A stretch of DNA of 64,000 nucleotides. Source: JBMOKT01 sp049323895. GTDB taxonomy: Bacteria > Bacillota > Peptococcia > Peptococcales > BICA1-8. This document shows positions 44,438-53,872 of the stretch, one piece after another. How positions within the stretch are numbered: the stretch's first letter is position 1; each line of letters starts with the position of its first letter. The notes under the pieces were generated by a model that saw only the letters and a program-made list of their open reading frames with translations, was not told where the DNA came from and ran no database searches. The translations under genes were made by a program, and so were the position numbers. The DNA is taken from positions 1 through 64,000 of the forward strand of contig JBMOKT010000012.1 in assembly GCA_049323895.1 (NCBI GenBank). Reading direction: 5' to 3'.

Positions 44438-45697
44438 CTATAAATATTTTCTTGGATCTGTCAGCTTGCCTTCAATTGCGGAAGCTGCAGCAGTTGCAGC
44501 ATTTGATAAATATATGTGTGCACCAGGAGCACCCATTCTTGCTACAAAGTTTCTGCTGCCCGTTGTAATTGTGCTTTCATCTTCAGCTACAACTCCCATA
44601 CCGTAGGCCCCGCAAGGACCGCAACAGGGAACATTAACCATCGCCCCAGCTTTCAAAAAAGTTTCTATAATACCTTCTTGGGTACACTTTAACATTAGTT
44701 CTTTTGTGGCAGGGACAATCAACATTCTTGTCCCCGTCTTAACCTGTCTACCCGCCAGTATCTCTGCTGCAACTTTTAGATCTTCATACCTTGCACCGGT
44801 ACAAGTCCCTATCACAGACTGGTTTAACTCATATACTTTATTACCTAATTGGCTTACAGTTCGGACATTATCCGGCGAGAAAGGAAAAGCAATTAGTGGT
44901 TCCAACTGATCCAGATCTACAACTATTTCACTAATATACTCTGCATCATCATCAGGATATAGCTCCTCAACATCTAATCCTTTCTCCTTATAATATTCAA
45001 CGGTAGTCTTATCAACAGGGAAAATAGCTGTTTTAGCACCCATTTCAAGACACATATTACAAAGGGACATACGACTTGCTATACTTACAGATTCAACACC
45101 CGGTCCAACAAATTCCAAGACCTTATAATCTGCACCACCTGTTTTAATGATTTCCAATAACTTCAAGGCTATATCTTTACCATAAACACCTTTTTGCAGC
45201 GTTCCTTTTAACACCACTTTGATGGTCTCGGGTATTTTTAACCATACCTTGCCGGTGGCAAAAATAGATGCCATCTCACTAGAACCAACACCTGTGGCAA
45301 AAAGCCCAAGGGCACCTTCAGTAACTGTATGGGAATCTGTAGCTATGTAAATCATTTCAGGTCTAACCAGGGCTTTCTCAGCAACTAAATCGTGACATAC
45401 ACCTTCACCAACATCAAAAAACTTTGTTACCCCATACTTCTTGGCAAACTTTCTTAATTTTTGGTGGTTTTCTACAGCAACCAGTGTTTGGGAAGGTGTT
45501 CTATGATCCATAACAAAGATAACTTTATCAGGATTCCATAAGCGCTCTGCCCCAATGTTTTCAAATTCTTTGATAGTCATAGGTCCTTGATGGTCATGGG
45601 TCATGACTAAATCAGGCTCAATGTATACAATTTCCCCGACCTTAACCTGGCGGCTTAATTTCTTCATAAATATTTTTGTTAATAAATTACTTCCCAA
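44438..45697 (-). CDS. aconitase-family large subunit 2 (LeuC-like)
   Basis: A 419-residue iron-sulfur subunit with VIGTCTGARYEDLKV and VPCCGPCGAYG as cluster motifs, ATDSHTVTEGALG and VMDHRTPSQ at the substrate site. GTCTGAR is not the GSCTNGR of true isopropylmalate isomerase. It starts with TTG after GGAGAGAG. Together with subunit 2 and the dehydrogenase it could run a citrate-to-oxoacid type sequence (isomerise, then oxidatively decarboxylate). A sigma-54 promoter precedes it. Confidence 0.89.
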   Translation of the reverse strand: MGSNLLTKIFMKKLSRQVKVGEIVYIEPDLVMTHDHQGPMTIKEFENIGAERLWNPDKVIFVMDHRTPSQTLVAVENHQKLRKFAKKYGVTKFFDVGEGVCHDLVAEKALVRPEMIYIATDSHTVTEGALGLFATGVGSSEMASIFATGKVWLKIPETIKVVLKGTLQKGVYGKDIALKLLEIIKTGGADYKVLEFVGPGVESVSIASRMSLCNMCLEMGAKTAIFPVDKTTVEYYKEKGLDVEELYPDDDAEYISEIVVDLDQLEPLIAFPFSPDNVRTVSQLGNKVYELNQSVIGTCTGARYEDLKVAAEILAGRQVKTGTRMLIVPATKELMLKCTQEGIIETFLKAGAMVNVPCCGPCGAYGMGVVAEDESTITTGSRNFVARMGAPGAHIYLSNAATAAASAIEGKLTDPRKYL

Positions 45698-45744
45698 GGT
45701 GTCTCTCTCCTTTAACCTGTTATATTTACACGTTTTTATATAGT

Positions 45745-45761
45745 TGCAATATTAATGCCAG
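45745..45761 (-). promoter_or_regulatory. sigma-54 promoter of the 45697-42815 operon
   Basis: The minus strand reads CTGGCATTAATATTGCAA, with -24 TGGCAT and -12 TTGCA at the correct spacing. ATTAGGTTAG lies beside the -24 element at 45767-45776. Transcription would start near 45735. Confidence 0.82.
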
Positions 45762-45802
45762 CAAAAATTAGGTTAGATAAGGGTATTTTAATTTTTTTGG
45801 GC

Positions 45803-45834
45803 TTATTTTGGGTTGTCAATTATACCCAAAATAA
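45803..45834. promoter_or_regulatory. 11-bp inverted repeat between divergent sigma-54 promoters
   Basis: TTATTTTGGGT (45803-45813) and ACCCAAAATAA (45824-45834) are perfectly complementary around ten bases. Its place, ~45 bp from one promoter and ~80 bp from the other, suits a shared activator site. ATTAGGC follows at 45837-45843. Confidence 0.6.
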
Positions 45835-45910
45835 TTATTAGGCTTTTGCAACTCTATCCTTTGGTAGTTTTCAAATAATCTTTTATTGCTTTTTTATCCA
45901 AATCTCAGTA

Positions 45911-45928
45911 TTGGCATGAAAATTGCAT
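45911..45928 (+). promoter_or_regulatory. sigma-54 promoter of the MmgE/PrpD gene
   Basis: TTGGCATGAAAATTGCAT matches -24/-12 with the correct five-base gap. Transcription would start near 45940, so an ATG at 45927 cannot be the start of the gene downstream. Confidence 0.87.
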
Positions 45929-45965
45929 GATTATCGTTAATATAAAGAAAATTGTGGAGGTATGT

Positions 45966-47315
45966 ATGAAAAACGCAACTGCAACTTTAGCAGAAAATAT
46001 AGTTGATTTTTCCCTGGTGCTAATCGCTGATGAAGCCATTGCCGAAGCAAAACGCAGCTTTTTAAACTGGCTGGGAGTTGCTATAGGAGCTTCCCGCCAT
46101 TCTTCCGTTGATATGGTATTGGAATTGGCTGGGGAAATAGGGGGTCCCCCCCAGGCAACCATCCTGGGGAGGAATATCAAGACCGATATACAATTTGCGA
46201 CTCTCATAAACGGAATGTCATCCCACATTTTTGATTTTGACGATACCTTGTTGAATACTGTTTTGCATCCTAGTGCTCCTGTCTGGCCTGCAATCCTGGC
46301 GACTGCAGAGAAGTATAATTTTACAACAAGGGAAATTCTAGAAGCCTTTGTAATTGGCTGCGAGGTAGAACAACGAATCGCCTTAGCTATTTGCCCCAGT
46401 CACTATGAGAGAGGATGGCATGTTACAGGAACTGTGGGCGCTTTTGGTGCAGCAGCTGCAGTCGGAAAGCTGCTTAGACTCAACAATCTGCAAATGGCTA
46501 ATGCACTAGGTCTAGCTGCTGCACAGCCAACAGGTTTAAGAGAAATGTTCGGTACAATGACTAAACCCTTCCATCCCGGAAAAGCTGCTGCCAATGGATT
46601 ATTAAGTGCTCTGCTGGCACAGAGGGGATTCACCAGTTCCCTGGCATCTTTGGAAGCAAGAAGAGGATTCGCTCAGGTATTATCCGATAAGCAGGATTAT
46701 GATATTCTTCTGGAACCCTGGGGAAGCAGATGGCATATCCTCGAAAATAGCTATAAGCCCTTTGCCTGTGGTATTGTTACCCACCCCGGGATTGAAGCAG
46801 GTATAAATTTAAAAAACAAGCATAATATTAGCCCCCCTGAAATAGAAGAAATAGTAATAGAAGTTCATCCATTAGTCCTAGAACTGACAGGGAAGGAATC
46901 GCCCAAAAATCAATTAGAGGCTAAGTTTAGTATCTATCATTGTGTTGCCGCCGGTATTATTTTTGGCAAAGCCGGTGAAGACCAGTTTGCAAATGAAATT
47001 GTCCGAAGGGATGATGTAATTAATTTGCGCAGCAAAATAAAAGCACAAATAAATACTTCATTAGCAGAAGACCAAGCTTTACTTCATGCTGAACTTAAAA
47101 ACGGGCAAACACTGAAAATCTACATAGAACATGCTATAGGCAGTAAAGATAATCCTATGACCAACTTACAATTGGAAGAAAAGTTTACTGAGCTTACTGC
47201 TCCTATCCTACAGGGAAAAGAGAGAGAATTACTTAATAAGGTCAGGGAAATGGATAAAAATCTCCCTATCGAAGAGATAACTAAATTATGTTATTCTAAC
47301 CCCCTCCTCCCATAA
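45966..47315 (+). CDS. MmgE/PrpD family protein
   Basis: About 449 residues of the MmgE/PrpD family, which includes 2-methylcitrate dehydratase and cis-aconitate decarboxylase. Typical sequences are FLNWLGVAIGASRHSSVDMV, ILGRNIKTDIQFATLINGMS, SHIFDFDDTLLNTVLHPSAP and GWHVTGTVGAFGAAAAVGKL. The ATG at 45966 has GGAGG five bases before it and lies downstream of the sigma-54 transcription start. It stands alone on the plus strand, divergent from the hydratase-2 operon, and probably dehydrates or isomerises a related acid. Confidence 0.92.
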   Translation: MKNATATLAENIVDFSLVLIADEAIAEAKRSFLNWLGVAIGASRHSSVDMVLELAGEIGGPPQATILGRNIKTDIQFATLINGMSSHIFDFDDTLLNTVLHPSAPVWPAILATAEKYNFTTREILEAFVIGCEVEQRIALAICPSHYERGWHVTGTVGAFGAAAAVGKLLRLNNLQMANALGLAAAQPTGLREMFGTMTKPFHPGKAAANGLLSALLAQRGFTSSLASLEARRGFAQVLSDKQDYDILLEPWGSRWHILENSYKPFACGIVTHPGIEAGINLKNKHNISPPEIEEIVIEVHPLVLELTGKESPKNQLEAKFSIYHCVAAGIIFGKAGEDQFANEIVRRDDVINLRSKIKAQINTSLAEDQALLHAELKNGQTLKIYIEHAIGSKDNPMTNLQLEEKFTELTAPILQGKERELLNKVREMDKNLPIEEITKLCYSNPLLP

Positions 47316-47316
47316 A

Positions 47317-47360
47317 TAAAATACCATGGCTCCTGGTCACCCAGGAGCCATGGTATTTTA
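47317..47360. terminator. strong bidirectional terminator
   Basis: A perfect 20-bp stem with arms 47317-47336 and 47341-47360 and a TCAC loop; the core is ATACCATGGCTCCTGG and its complement, flanked by A/T runs. It closes the MmgE/PrpD gene and the convergent eight-gene operon, overlapping the latter's last stop codon. Confidence 0.93.
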
Positions 47361-47801
47361 ATCCGTGCGCAATATTTCCTCAAGAACTTCTATAGAAGTT
47401 TCTATTAAACCAGGGCAAATTGTCTTAAATAGATTATTTTCCCTGGCATATTTTATACCCTCTTCGGTGTTTAAATCACAGCCTAACAACTCTTTACACT
47501 TTATTGAACCTTTCCTCTGTTTATAAATCTGGGCAAATTCGCTTACAAGACCGTAGGTTTTACCCTTTGCAACCTTATCATCAATACTTATTTTTCCGTA
47601 CTTTAACCCGATAACCATAAAAGCACCAGTTATAGCACCACAGGTTTCACCTAAATTGCCCATTCCTCCCCCAAAACCTCCGGCGACTCTTAAGGCTGTT
47701 GTTTTATCCAGGTTATACTCCGATGCAAAGACCGACAGGACTCCTTGGGAACAATTAAACCCTTCCATAAAAAGACTGACAGCTTCCTCTTTTTTGTTCA
47801 C
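47358..47801 (-). CDS. C_GCAxxG_C_C family redox protein
   Basis: About 147 residues with FNCSQGVLSVFASEY, GGFGGGMGNLGETCGAITGA and later cysteines in CKELLGCD and ICPGL. This pattern defines the C_GCAxxG_C_C family, thought to be redox-active or metal-binding proteins of anaerobes. The GTG at 47801 has GGAGGG six bases before it; an upstream GTG lies before that site. It ends the operon that starts at 55301. Confidence 0.85.
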   Translation of the reverse strand: MNKKEEAVSLFMEGFNCSQGVLSVFASEYNLDKTTALRVAGGFGGGMGNLGETCGAITGAFMVIGLKYGKISIDDKVAKGKTYGLVSEFAQIYKQRKGSIKCKELLGCDLNTEEGIKYARENNLFKTICPGLIETSIEVLEEILRTD

Positions 47802-47802
47802 T

Positions 47803-48306
47803 TTAACCCTCCTCACCTATCCTTTTCAGATAATTTACCAGCCCTCCGCACTCTAATATCTCCCATAAAGATTCGGGAACAGGTCTAAAGTTTAAGCTCT
47901 GGTTATTATCTAAGTTAACGGTACCTTTCTTAAGGTCAACTTTAATTATATCACTTTCATTAATTAAATCTGTATCACATTCTATTACCGGCAAACCAAT
48001 ATTAATACAGTTTCTATAAAAAATGCGGGCAAAAGATTTAGCCAGGATAGCTTCAATACCTAAGGCTTTAACTAAGGTTGCTGCATGTTCCCTTGATGAC
48101 CCTAAACCAAAATTTTCCCCTGCAACTAAAATATCCCCCTGAGCAACTGTTTTTGCAAAACCCGGTCTGATTTCATGAAAAACATATTCCTTTAAATCCA
48201 GAACATTTTCTGCCTTAGCTCTATGCTTTCCAGCAAATATATAGTCAGCTGTAATATCATCTCCGAATTTGTGAACCCTCCCGTTAAGTTGAGTTTTGAG
48301 AGCCAT
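47803..48306 (-). CDS. aconitase-family small subunit 3 (LeuD-like)
   Basis: A 167-residue LeuD-type subunit: NGRVHKFGDDITADYIFAGK, NFGLGSSREHAATLVKALG and ARIFYRNCINIGLPVI. It follows its large-subunit gene with no gap, so the two make one enzyme. The sequence YIFAGKHRA in place of the ILP motif of LeuD again argues for a substrate other than isopropylmalate. Confidence 0.87.
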   Translation of the reverse strand: MALKTQLNGRVHKFGDDITADYIFAGKHRAKAENVLDLKEYVFHEIRPGFAKTVAQGDILVAGENFGLGSSREHAATLVKALGIEAILAKSFARIFYRNCINIGLPVIECDTDLINESDIIKVDLKKGTVNLDNNQSLNFRPVPESLWEILECGGLVNYLKRIGEEG

Positions 48307-49566
48307 CTAACACACCTCCCGAGGATCAATCATTGCTCCAGTTAATGCAGCCGCAGCCGCTGTAAGAGGTGAGGCTAAATAAAGTTCCGAATCCTGACTA
48401 CCCATGCGACCAGTAAAGTTCCGATTAGTTGTAGCCAGTACTACTTCCTTAGCACCAACTAAACCTCCATGATATCCGCCACAAGGTCCGCAGCCCGGAG
48501 TTATAATCATACCCCCAGCCCTTACTAATGCTTCCATAGTGCCATCTGCTAAAAGTTCTTCTAAAACCGTCTTCGAAGCGGGTAGTAAAACCAGTCTTAC
48601 TCCTTTTGCCACCTTTTTGCCGGCAAGAAACTTTGCGGCTTCCCGAAAATCACTTGACCTTCCATTTGTACAGGAGCCTAATACTACCTGATCAACCTTT
48701 TTACCTTGCAACTGGCGGACAGGTACTACTTGATTAACCATAGGAGGATATGCTACTAAAGGTTCAAGTTGGTCAGCATCAAGTTCATATTCTTTAAAAT
48801 ATTCTGCACCTTTATCTGCCACAGCAGGTTCGTAGTTTCTTATTCTAGGCCTCTTTGCAAGCCAAGTATCTAAAAGGCTGTCAGGAGGCATTAGAGCAGC
48901 TTTTGCACCTGCTTCAATACCCATGTTGCAAATAGTAAGACGCTCATCAATAGAAAGCTGGGGTATTAAGTTGCCAGAGAACTCTAAGGTGCGATAAATA
49001 GCCTGACGCAAACCTATTTGTTCAACGGTTCGCAAAGCCACATCCTTTGCAGTAACACCAGGGGGGAGTGACCCACTCCAGTTAATACGAATGGTCTCAG
49101 GAACTCTAAACCAAATTTTACTGTAGGCGAGTATGCCTGCTGCTTCCGTGGAGCCAACCCCTGTGCCTAACGCATTAAGGGCCCCGTATGTACAACTGTG
49201 GGAATCAGTACCTACTGCTATTTCTCCGGGAAATACGTGTCCCTGTTCACACATGAGCTGATGACCGACTCCATCTCCTACTTCATAAAGGGTCAAGTCT
49301 TGCCCAGCCGCAAACTGACGCATCTTAATATGCATGTTTGCCGCTGCCTCCGTTGAGCTGGGGGAAAAATGATCCATTACCATGACTACATCAGTTCCAG
49401 GAAGAATTTTCTTTTTTTCAAATTTTTTAAATGCCTCTACCGTAGTAAAAGCATTACTATCATGGATCATTAATGCATTAACCGACACTGTTGCAAAATC
49501 ACCTGCATAAAGGGATTTGCCGGCTTTGCGGCTCAATATTTTTTCCGCGATGGTCATGGGCTTCAT
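48307..49566 (-). CDS. aconitase-family large subunit 3 (LeuC-like)
   Basis: A 419-residue iron-sulfur subunit. It is the most LeuC-like of the three: VVLGSCTNGRSSDF and TPGCGPCGGYHGG carry the cluster cysteines, AVGTDSHSCTYGALN the substrate site, and TNRNFTGRMGSQDSELYLAS closes the fold. It lies directly after a full-length aconitase in the same operon, a doubling that suggests different substrates or successive steps. Confidence 0.9.
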   Translation of the reverse strand: MKPMTIAEKILSRKAGKSLYAGDFATVSVNALMIHDSNAFTTVEAFKKFEKKKILPGTDVVMVMDHFSPSSTEAAANMHIKMRQFAAGQDLTLYEVGDGVGHQLMCEQGHVFPGEIAVGTDSHSCTYGALNALGTGVGSTEAAGILAYSKIWFRVPETIRINWSGSLPPGVTAKDVALRTVEQIGLRQAIYRTLEFSGNLIPQLSIDERLTICNMGIEAGAKAALMPPDSLLDTWLAKRPRIRNYEPAVADKGAEYFKEYELDADQLEPLVAYPPMVNQVVPVRQLQGKKVDQVVLGSCTNGRSSDFREAAKFLAGKKVAKGVRLVLLPASKTVLEELLADGTMEALVRAGGMIITPGCGPCGGYHGGLVGAKEVVLATTNRNFTGRMGSQDSELYLASPLTAAAAALTGAMIDPREVC

Positions 49567-49573
49567 AGTTTAA

Positions 49574-51499
49574 TCAATCCTTCCGCTCCAGTTTGTTTTT
49601 AACATAATTTAATAAACCTCCCGCCAAGATAATTTCTATTTCCCTTCCGGATAAACTGCACTGGCTTTTAAAAGTAATCCCTTTTGACTGGTTAATAATA
49701 ACTATGTTTTGTTTCCTAATCTGTTCTTGTACATCTTCAACTAAAAGTATATCACCAATAGAAATTCTATCGTAATCGGAACTATTGACAAAAGCAAGGG
49801 GAAGCACCCCATAGTTAATAAGATTTTTTCTGTATATTCTTGCAAAGGATTTTACTAATACAACCTTCATTCCAATGGACATAGGAACCATTACAGCATG
49901 TTCTCTGCTGGACCCCTGACCGTAATTTTCACCGCCGACAACAACCCATGCCTTAGGCAGCTGGTCAATTTTTCCGGAAAATTCTTTGTCAACTCTAGAG
50001 AACACATAAGGAACAGAAGCTGGAATATTTGACCTTAAGGCTAACATATTTGCACCACCAGGTAAGATATCATCCGTACTTACATTATCACCCGCCAGCA
50101 GTGCGACTTGTAATTCTAAATTTTTTTTCAGAGGCTCACCTACAGGCATAGGCTTTATATTTGGTCCTTTAATAACCACTTGATCCCCTTTCCAATTTTG
50201 AGCAGCAACAAATAAATTGCCATTATCAAATAAATCCTCCGGTATTTCAATTTCAGGGTAGATTCCCATTTCCCGGGGATCACTTATGTATCCAAATATT
50301 GCAGAAACTGCCGCAGTTTCCGGGCTGGCTAAAAAGACATTGGCATCCTTTGTTCCACTTCTCCCTTGATAATTTCTATTATAAGTCCTTAGGGAATTGG
50401 TTCCAGCTGCCGGTGCCTGCCCAACACCATTACAGGGACCGCAGGTCGCTTCCAAAATTCTAGCTCCTGCATCAACTAAGTCCTTTAATATACCGGTCTC
50501 TGACATCTTCGATAATATCCGGCGGGAACCAGGTGAAATAACAAGGCTGACATTTTCAGCAACTTTTTTGCCTTTAAGGATACTTGCTGCTACTGCCATA
50601 TCTTTATATGAAGAATTAGTACAACTGCCTATGGCCACCTGAAAAAGAGGAGTACCCGTTACTTCCGATACCTTTTTAACATTATCAGGACTGTGGGGCA
50701 GTGCTGCCATAGGTTCTATTTGGGAAAGGTCAATTTCTATTATTTTCTCATATTGAGCATACAAATCAGCCTCTAATTCCACCCAGTCTTGTTCACGACC
50801 TAGGCTTTTTAAATAGGCAAAAGTTATTTCATCACTGGGGAATAAGGAACTGGTAGCTCCCATTTCTGCACCCATATTGCAAATAGTGGCCCTTTCATAA
50901 ACGGAAAGGGTTTTTACTCCTTCTCCGAAATATTCAAATACCTTTCCTACACCGCCTTTGACTGTTACATTTTTTAAAATAGTTAAAATTATATCCTTTG
51001 CCGAACTCCAGGGCGGAAGGCATCCGACCAATTTTACCCCAACCACCTCGGGTTTAGGGACATAATAGGCTTCTCCGGCAATTGCCACGGCTACATCCAA
51101 ACCTCCTGCACCGATACCCAGCATTCCGGCACCACCTGCAGTAGGTGTATGACTATCGGAACCTAGGAGTATACCGCCTGGCTTTACAAAGTTCTCCAAA
51201 TGCACCTGATGGCAGATACCATTTCCCGGCCTAGACAAATGGGCACCTATTTTCTTAGCTATACCCTGCAGATATAGGTGATCATCCGGGTTTTTATTAT
51301 CAATCTGCAAAGTATTATGGTCAAGATAACTAACAACAAAAGGTTTTACCTTATTCAGCCCCATAGCCTCCACCTGTAAAAATACAGGTGTCCCAGTAGC
51401 ATCCTGTGTCAGTACCTGATCTGGAACCAATGCCAGTTCTTCTTCATTTATATCGATTCTATGGCTTATCAGTATCTTTTCAAATATATTAAGCCCCAT
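49574..51499 (-). CDS. single-chain aconitase-family hydratase
   Basis: About 641 residues from the ATG at 51499 (GGAGG ten bases before); an earlier ATG lies inside the upstream gene. It has both aconitase parts in one chain. Cluster motifs AIGSCTNSSYKDM and EATCGPCNGVGQ, with YNRNYQGRSGTKDANVFLAS, are in the first part. The swivel part has STDDILPGGANML and GENYGQGSSREHAV. This is the ~640-residue aconitase type of many anaerobes, which can serve citrate to isocitrate. Confidence 0.9.
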   Translation of the reverse strand: MGLNIFEKILISHRIDINEEELALVPDQVLTQDATGTPVFLQVEAMGLNKVKPFVVSYLDHNTLQIDNKNPDDHLYLQGIAKKIGAHLSRPGNGICHQVHLENFVKPGGILLGSDSHTPTAGGAGMLGIGAGGLDVAVAIAGEAYYVPKPEVVGVKLVGCLPPWSSAKDIILTILKNVTVKGGVGKVFEYFGEGVKTLSVYERATICNMGAEMGATSSLFPSDEITFAYLKSLGREQDWVELEADLYAQYEKIIEIDLSQIEPMAALPHSPDNVKKVSEVTGTPLFQVAIGSCTNSSYKDMAVAASILKGKKVAENVSLVISPGSRRILSKMSETGILKDLVDAGARILEATCGPCNGVGQAPAAGTNSLRTYNRNYQGRSGTKDANVFLASPETAAVSAIFGYISDPREMGIYPEIEIPEDLFDNGNLFVAAQNWKGDQVVIKGPNIKPMPVGEPLKKNLELQVALLAGDNVSTDDILPGGANMLALRSNIPASVPYVFSRVDKEFSGKIDQLPKAWVVVGGENYGQGSSREHAVMVPMSIGMKVVLVKSFARIYRKNLINYGVLPLAFVNSSDYDRISIGDILLVEDVQEQIRKQNIVIINQSKGITFKSQCSLSGREIEIILAGGLLNYVKNKLERKD

Positions 51500-51515
51500 T
51501 ATTAAGAATCCTCCC

Positions 51516-52607
51516 TTATACTTTATAAGCAGCAAGTCTTTCTTCATCAATTTCTAGTCCCAAACCTATGCCATCTGGAACGATAACTTGCCCATCACTA
51601 ATTTTTAACCCTACTGCTACGTCATTCTTTATCCACTGGGGTGATTTTATTTCATTGTAGACCACATTGCCGGTTGAAGCTAAAAAATGAGCAGTGGCAG
51701 TATCCAGTAAGGTATTCTGCACAGTACAGCCAGCCATACAATCCATATTTGCCGCTTCAGCCAGAGCAGCAATTTTTTTCGCAGGGTATAAACCCCCGGA
51801 TTTAACCAGTTTTAGATTAAAAAGATCTACCGCCTGATATTTTATCAGACGAAGAGCATCACTTAAACTTTTTATACTCTCATCTGCCATTACCTCTACC
51901 TGGGGACAGTTGTTCTTGACAGCTATTAACCCTTCTATATCATCCATATGTACAGGCTGTTCTATTACATTAACTCCTAGTTCGGCAAATTGTTGGGTTA
52001 AATATATTGCCTGCTTCCCTTTCCAGGCTTGATTGGCATCGACCTTTAACGGTATGCCTTTAATTACCTTACTTACTGCTTCTACCCTTCGTAAATCCAA
52101 ATCTGGATTAGGACCTACTTTAACTTTAAACTCTTGATAACCTAATTCTAACTGTTGTGCTGCCTTGGCAGCCGCCTCTTCCGGCGAAACTAGACCTATT
52201 AGATCAAAGGCGGGCATTTGTTTACGATACATTCCACCTAAAAGCTGAAAGACAGGCACTCCTAAATATTTTCCCATTAAGTCATATAAAGCAATATCAA
52301 TTGCTGCCTTTGCCGCAGTATTACCTTTAATTGCATGATCCATTTTATGGTGAATCTTCTCAAGGCTAAAGGGATCTTCTCCTAATACAGCAGGAATAAG
52401 TCTGTTCTTTAATACAGCAATTACTGTTTCCTGTGTTTCACCAGTAATATAGTATTTAGGGGCAGTTGCTCCGAAGCCTGCTGCATCTTCATCTGTAACA
52501 ATTTTAATATAGATATCTTCAGTAATTTGATATCGTGTATGGGCACTGTGAATTTCGCCCCTCAATTCTAAATTTGTTTTATATACCTCAATGTTCTTAA
52601 TTTTCAT
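51516..52607 (-). CDS. enolase-superfamily racemase/epimerase
   Basis: A 363-residue mandelate racemase/muconate lactonising enzyme. The catalytic lysine pair is in YQEFKVKVGPNPDLD, metal ligands in PLKVDANQAW, VIEQPVHMDD and VEVMADESIKS, and the second base in NLKLVKSGG. The C-terminal DCMAGCTVQNTLLDTATAHF resembles dipeptide epimerases, but the specificity loop cannot be read with certainty. It overlaps the LarA-like gene by four bases, so it probably acts on the same hydroxyacid or a related compound. Confidence 0.88.
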   Translation of the reverse strand: MKIKNIEVYKTNLELRGEIHSAHTRYQITEDIYIKIVTDEDAAGFGATAPKYYITGETQETVIAVLKNRLIPAVLGEDPFSLEKIHHKMDHAIKGNTAAKAAIDIALYDLMGKYLGVPVFQLLGGMYRKQMPAFDLIGLVSPEEAAAKAAQQLELGYQEFKVKVGPNPDLDLRRVEAVSKVIKGIPLKVDANQAWKGKQAIYLTQQFAELGVNVIEQPVHMDDIEGLIAVKNNCPQVEVMADESIKSLSDALRLIKYQAVDLFNLKLVKSGGLYPAKKIAALAEAANMDCMAGCTVQNTLLDTATAHFLASTGNVVYNEIKSPQWIKNDVAVGLKISDGQVIVPDGIGLGLEIDEERLAAYKV

Positions 52608-53872
52608 TCTTCCACCTCAAGAATTACTCCACAGAGGTCTGGTACTACTAAAACCTCCGCTCCTTTACCCTTTTTTGCAATTGCTGTATCAATAGCTTCT
52701 TGAACCTCAGTAAAAAACTGGATGGGCAGGTGGGGCATGTCAATTTTACTGATGCCTTTACTGACAATAAAGATGTCAGCTTGCTCCATAACTCGATTTA
52801 AACGCCAAGCCTTCATAAAAGGAGTGCTAAAGGTTTGGTCTAAATCTTTAAAAGCTTCCGACATTTCTTCCCTAGTGCATTTCATTGCTTCTGCCCAGCG
52901 GGGTTCTCCCATGCCTAACGAACATTCTGCTACCATTATTACTATACCGCCTTGTTTAACCGCAGGACTAACCCTGGTAAATCCTTTGCCTTCAGTTTGA
53001 TAAAACTCCCTGTCCCGTGGATATCCCCCTGGATTGGCAATTAAAATATCTACTGGTTTTATTTTGTGGGTAACGTATTCCGCAAAAAATTTAGCACCTT
53101 CTCGATGAGCCGTAATAAAATGACCGGCAAATACTTTGGCAATTTCCCTTTCCTCTGTATGAACAGTATTAACTATAAAATCAATACCGGGTTTGGAAGC
53201 AGCCTCTTCCAACTCCTCTCGAAAACGGTTCCCTTCTAAGCGTCCCAATTGGGAAGTGGGATGTCTAAACAATCTATGATGAATATAAACAGATTTTCTG
53301 CTGGAAATACCAGGCAGTATGTTTTTTGCTCCACCACTCCAGCCAGCCTGGTGGTGGGGGTCAATAGCACTGATAGATATTTTTATGTCGGCATCACAGT
53401 ATGCTTTTAATACTTCAATGGGTGTACCTTGTTTTGTTGCACCAAAGCTATAGTATGCTTCAGTGTTATCAGGCTCATTGCTGATAAATTTAATACGGTT
53501 CATTATATCCTGCCCTAAGAGTTCAATTCCTTCTTCTCTAGTGGCAGCATTATGCATACCTGTTGCCGCAATAATTGTTATATTTTCATCAGAGATACCA
53601 CAATTATTTAGTTCTTCAATTACATTTTTAGCAACAGGTTCAATAGGAACAGGTCTTGAACGATCAACGATTACTATTGCTGCTGTTTTTTTGCCTACAG
53701 CTAACTCTGAGAGTTTTTGAGTACCAATGGGATTGGCCAAAGCTCTTCTTATTTCCCCATCAGTATCTGCAACTGCCTTTAGTTCTTTTTTGCGCCTTAA
53801 TATACCTGCTAAATTTGCTTCAGGAACATCTAAGTATATTTCCGATTTTCCATATGGTATATTTATTCTCAT
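52604..53872 (-). CDS. LarA-like nickel-dependent racemase (DUF2088)
   Basis: A 422-residue protein of the LarA family. VIVDRSRPVPIEPVAKNVIE and the histidine-rich SAIDPHHQAGWSGGAKNILPG are the family marks; LarA uses a nickel-pincer nucleotide to racemise lactate, and relatives act on malate and other 2-hydroxyacids. No cofactor genes (larB, larC, larE) are in the window. Overlaps of four bases on both sides couple it to the UxaA-like and enolase-family genes. Confidence 0.9.
   Translation of the reverse strand: MRINIPYGKSEIYLDVPEANLAGILRRKKELKAVADTDGEIRRALANPIGTQKLSELAVGKKTAAIVIVDRSRPVPIEPVAKNVIEELNNCGISDENITIIAATGMHNAATREEGIELLGQDIMNRIKFISNEPDNTEAYYSFGATKQGTPIEVLKAYCDADIKISISAIDPHHQAGWSGGAKNILPGISSRKSVYIHHRLFRHPTSQLGRLEGNRFREELEEAASKPGIDFIVNTVHTEEREIAKVFAGHFITAHREGAKFFAEYVTHKIKPVDILIANPGGYPRDREFYQTEGKGFTRVSPAVKQGGIVIMVAECSLGMGEPRWAEAMKCTREEMSEAFKDLDQTFSTPFMKAWRLNRVMEQADIFIVSKGISKIDMPHLPIQFFTEVQEAIDTAIAKKGKGAEVLVVPDLCGVILEVEE

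Noticed and set aside
45927..45965. Upstream ATG as start of the MmgE/PrpD gene
   Set aside because: It overlaps the sigma-54 -12 element, so the mRNA would begin downstream of it; the ATG at 45966 has a good GGAGG site.
40845..51499. Leucine biosynthesis genes
   Set aside because: LeuCD-like pairs are tripled, have altered cluster motifs and lie with transporters and sigma-54 promoters; no leuA is present.
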